Shown in pieces: positions 6,598 to 7,269 of a stretch of 7,269 bases of DNA; positions within the stretch are counted from its first letter, which is position 1; each line of letters starts with the position of its first letter. Under the pieces are notes generated by a model that saw nothing but the letters and a program-made list of their open reading frames with translations, had not been told where the DNA came from and did not search any database. The translations under genes were made by a program, and so were the position numbers. The stretch is from Alphaproteobacteria bacterium (GTDB lineage: Bacteria; Pseudomonadota; Alphaproteobacteria; Caulobacterales; Maricaulaceae): assembly GCA_030428405.1 (NCBI GenBank), contig JAUIEH010000129.1, forward strand, positions 1 to 7,269, in the 5' to 3' direction.

Positions 6598-6622
6598 AAC
6601 GCGCCGGCCGGAGCGTGGCTCC
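6598..6622 (-). promoter_or_regulatory. Weak EcfG-like promoter candidate upstream of otsA
   Basis: Read on the - strand, GGAGC (6622-6618), 16 bases and CGTT (6601-6598) resemble the GGAAC-N16/17-CGTT consensus with one mismatch in the -35 element. It would put transcription start about 128 bases before the otsA ATG. The -35 GGAAC is usually highly conserved and this region is GC-rich, so the match may be chance. Confidence 0.22.
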
Positions 6623-6668
6623 ACGACCGGTTGAAGGCGCGAATCAAATGCGCATCGCGTTCAGCGCA

Positions 6669-6700
6669 GCCCGCTCAGTCCGTTTGGCCCGCTCAGTCCG
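6669..6700. repeat. Two 14-bp direct repeats across the hydrolase stop codon
   Basis: GCCCGCTCAGTCCG occurs at 6669-6682 and again at 6687-6700, with an 18-base period. The second copy holds the hydrolase TGA (- strand, 6693-6695). Because 18 is a multiple of three, the first copy places a second in-frame TGA at 6675-6677. This looks like a small local duplication of the gene's 3' end; there is no sign of a mobile element. Confidence 0.6.
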
Positions 6701-7269
6701 CTGCGTCGAAAAATGCGATGACGCGGGCGGCGATTTCGGCGGGCGCCTCGGGCAAAAGCGCATGGCCGGCGGGATCGATGACGACAATCTCGACGCGGTC
6801 GCCGAAGTCCCGCCGCAGCATCGCCGAGGTGACGTCGGCAGGCGCGATACGGTCCTGCGCCGCCTGCAAGATCAGCATCGGCGCTTCGCCGCCTGCGTCG
6901 CGCCATTCCGCGACGGGCGTATTGCGCACCGCCTCCGCCTGACCGGCCGCGCCGGGTCTGTACCAGCCATTCATCCAATATGACGGGATGTCGTTGCCGG
7001 TCGCGAAAAAGCCGATGCGCACCTCCTCGCGGCGCATTGGCGGGGGAAGCCAATATTCGAAACATCGACGCAGCGCTGTGAACACGCGCGGATCATCCTC
7101 GATGCGCTGCGAGCCGCCCGAAGCGACGAGCACGAGCCGGCTCACCCGCTCCGGCCTGCGCGCGGCGTAAGCGCGCGCGGCGCGATTTCCGAAGGCGTGG
7201 CCGATCAGATGAACGCGCTCCTCAGGCGCAGCGCCGTCCGCGACCAGCGCGGCCTCAACGTCATCGCCC
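6693..7269 (-). CDS. Alpha/beta hydrolase-fold protein with Ala at the nucleophile elbow, C-terminal part (5' end outside window)
   Basis: The frame is open on the - strand from the right window edge (first full codon 7266-7268) to the TGA at 6693-6695, about 191 residues. The GTG at 7145 is internal: coding similarity continues upstream as EERVHLIGHAFGNRAARAYA and PERVSRLVLVASGG, the classic nucleophile-elbow helix and following strand of alpha/beta hydrolases. The elbow reads G-H-A-F-G instead of G-x-S-x-G, the Ala codon being 7194-7196. The other two triad positions seem present: Asp (6852-6854) in LQAAQDRIAP and His (6762-6764) in IDPAGHALLPE. Without Ser the protein should not work as an ordinary esterase. 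It may belong to a non-hydrolytic or otherwise modified subgroup; I recall similar GHAFG proteins but cannot check. Substrate unknown. It is upstream of otsA on the same strand but 229 bases away, so operon membership is doubtful. Confidence 0.88.
   Translation of the reverse strand, partial: GDDVEAALVADGAAPEERVHLIGHAFGNRAARAYAARRPERVSRLVLVASGGSQRIEDDPRVFTALRRCFEYWLPPPMRREEVRIGFFATGNDIPSYWMNGWYRPGAAGQAEAVRNTPVAEWRDAGGEAPMLILQAAQDRIAPADVTSAMLRRDFGDRVEIVVIDPAGHALLPEAPAEIAARVIAFFDAAD

Larger units (their letters stand above)
6464..6692. other. otsA upstream region, no gene
   Basis: These 229 bases separate the hydrolase stop from the otsA start, both on the - strand. They contain the otsA Shine-Dalgarno (6471-6474), a 17-bp palindrome (6526-6542), a TATAAA-like hexamer on the - strand overlapping that palindrome but lacking a good -35 at 16-18 bases, and a weak EcfG-like element (6598-6622). 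Frames that run through here on the + strand are shadows of the neighbouring GC-rich genes. No clear intrinsic terminator for the hydrolase was found; only a short GGAGC/GCTCC stem (6610-6622) is present. Confidence 0.6.

Noticed and set aside
6246..6983. 245-codon + strand frame covering the otsA promoter region and parts of both neighbours
   Set aside because: It crosses otsA, the intergenic region and the hydrolase in antisense and has no family signature or RBS.
6693..7145. Hydrolase as a complete 150-residue protein starting at GTG 7145
   Set aside because: The same frame continues upstream to the window edge and encodes the conserved elbow region (LIGHAFGNR), so the GTG is internal.

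Overview
This is a GC-rich window with dense, short-spaced genes. It most resembles an alphaproteobacterial chromosome. The main sequence clue is a perfect GGAAC-N17-CGTT promoter, the EcfG general-stress type that is characteristic of Alphaproteobacteria. The Glk, OtsA, OtsB and PRC-barrel proteins are compatible with that. The lineage is an inference; there is no rRNA or other strong phylogenetic marker. I see no tRNA, rRNA, CRISPR, transposase or phage gene.

Layout. Positions 1-614 (+) hold the C-terminal part of a SUMF1/formylglycine-generating-enzyme-fold protein that enters from the left and lacks the catalytic cysteines of true FGE. Positions 615-889 carry no convincing gene but hold the EcfG-type promoter (778-803) for the next gene. 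Positions 890-1426 (+) encode an exported, very acidic PRC-barrel protein ending in an EF-hand-like loop. A GC-rich hairpin with a GCAA tetraloop (1495-1520) sits between this gene and the convergent block. Positions 6463-1523 (-) form an apparent four-gene operon, otsA - otsB - GH15 glucosidase - glk. Positions 6464-6692 are an intergenic region with a 17-bp palindrome and a weak EcfG-like site. Positions 6693-7269 (-) are the C-terminal part of an alpha/beta hydrolase whose nucleophile position is Ala (GHAFG).

How the genes work together. OtsA joins UDP-glucose and glucose-6-phosphate to trehalose-6-phosphate, and OtsB removes the phosphate to give trehalose. The GH15 enzyme is most simply read here as a cytoplasmic trehalase that releases two glucose molecules. 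Glk phosphorylates glucose back to glucose-6-phosphate, an OtsA substrate. The operon therefore looks like a self-contained trehalose synthesis-and-turnover cycle, with otsB and the GH15 gene overlapping by four bases. The neighbouring PRC-barrel gene with its EcfG-type promoter suggests a stress-response neighbourhood, although a strong EcfG promoter for otsA itself is not evident.

The most interesting points are the closed trehalose cycle, the EcfG promoter on the PRC-barrel/EF-hand gene, the hydrolase with a missing nucleophile, and the palindrome in front of otsA.
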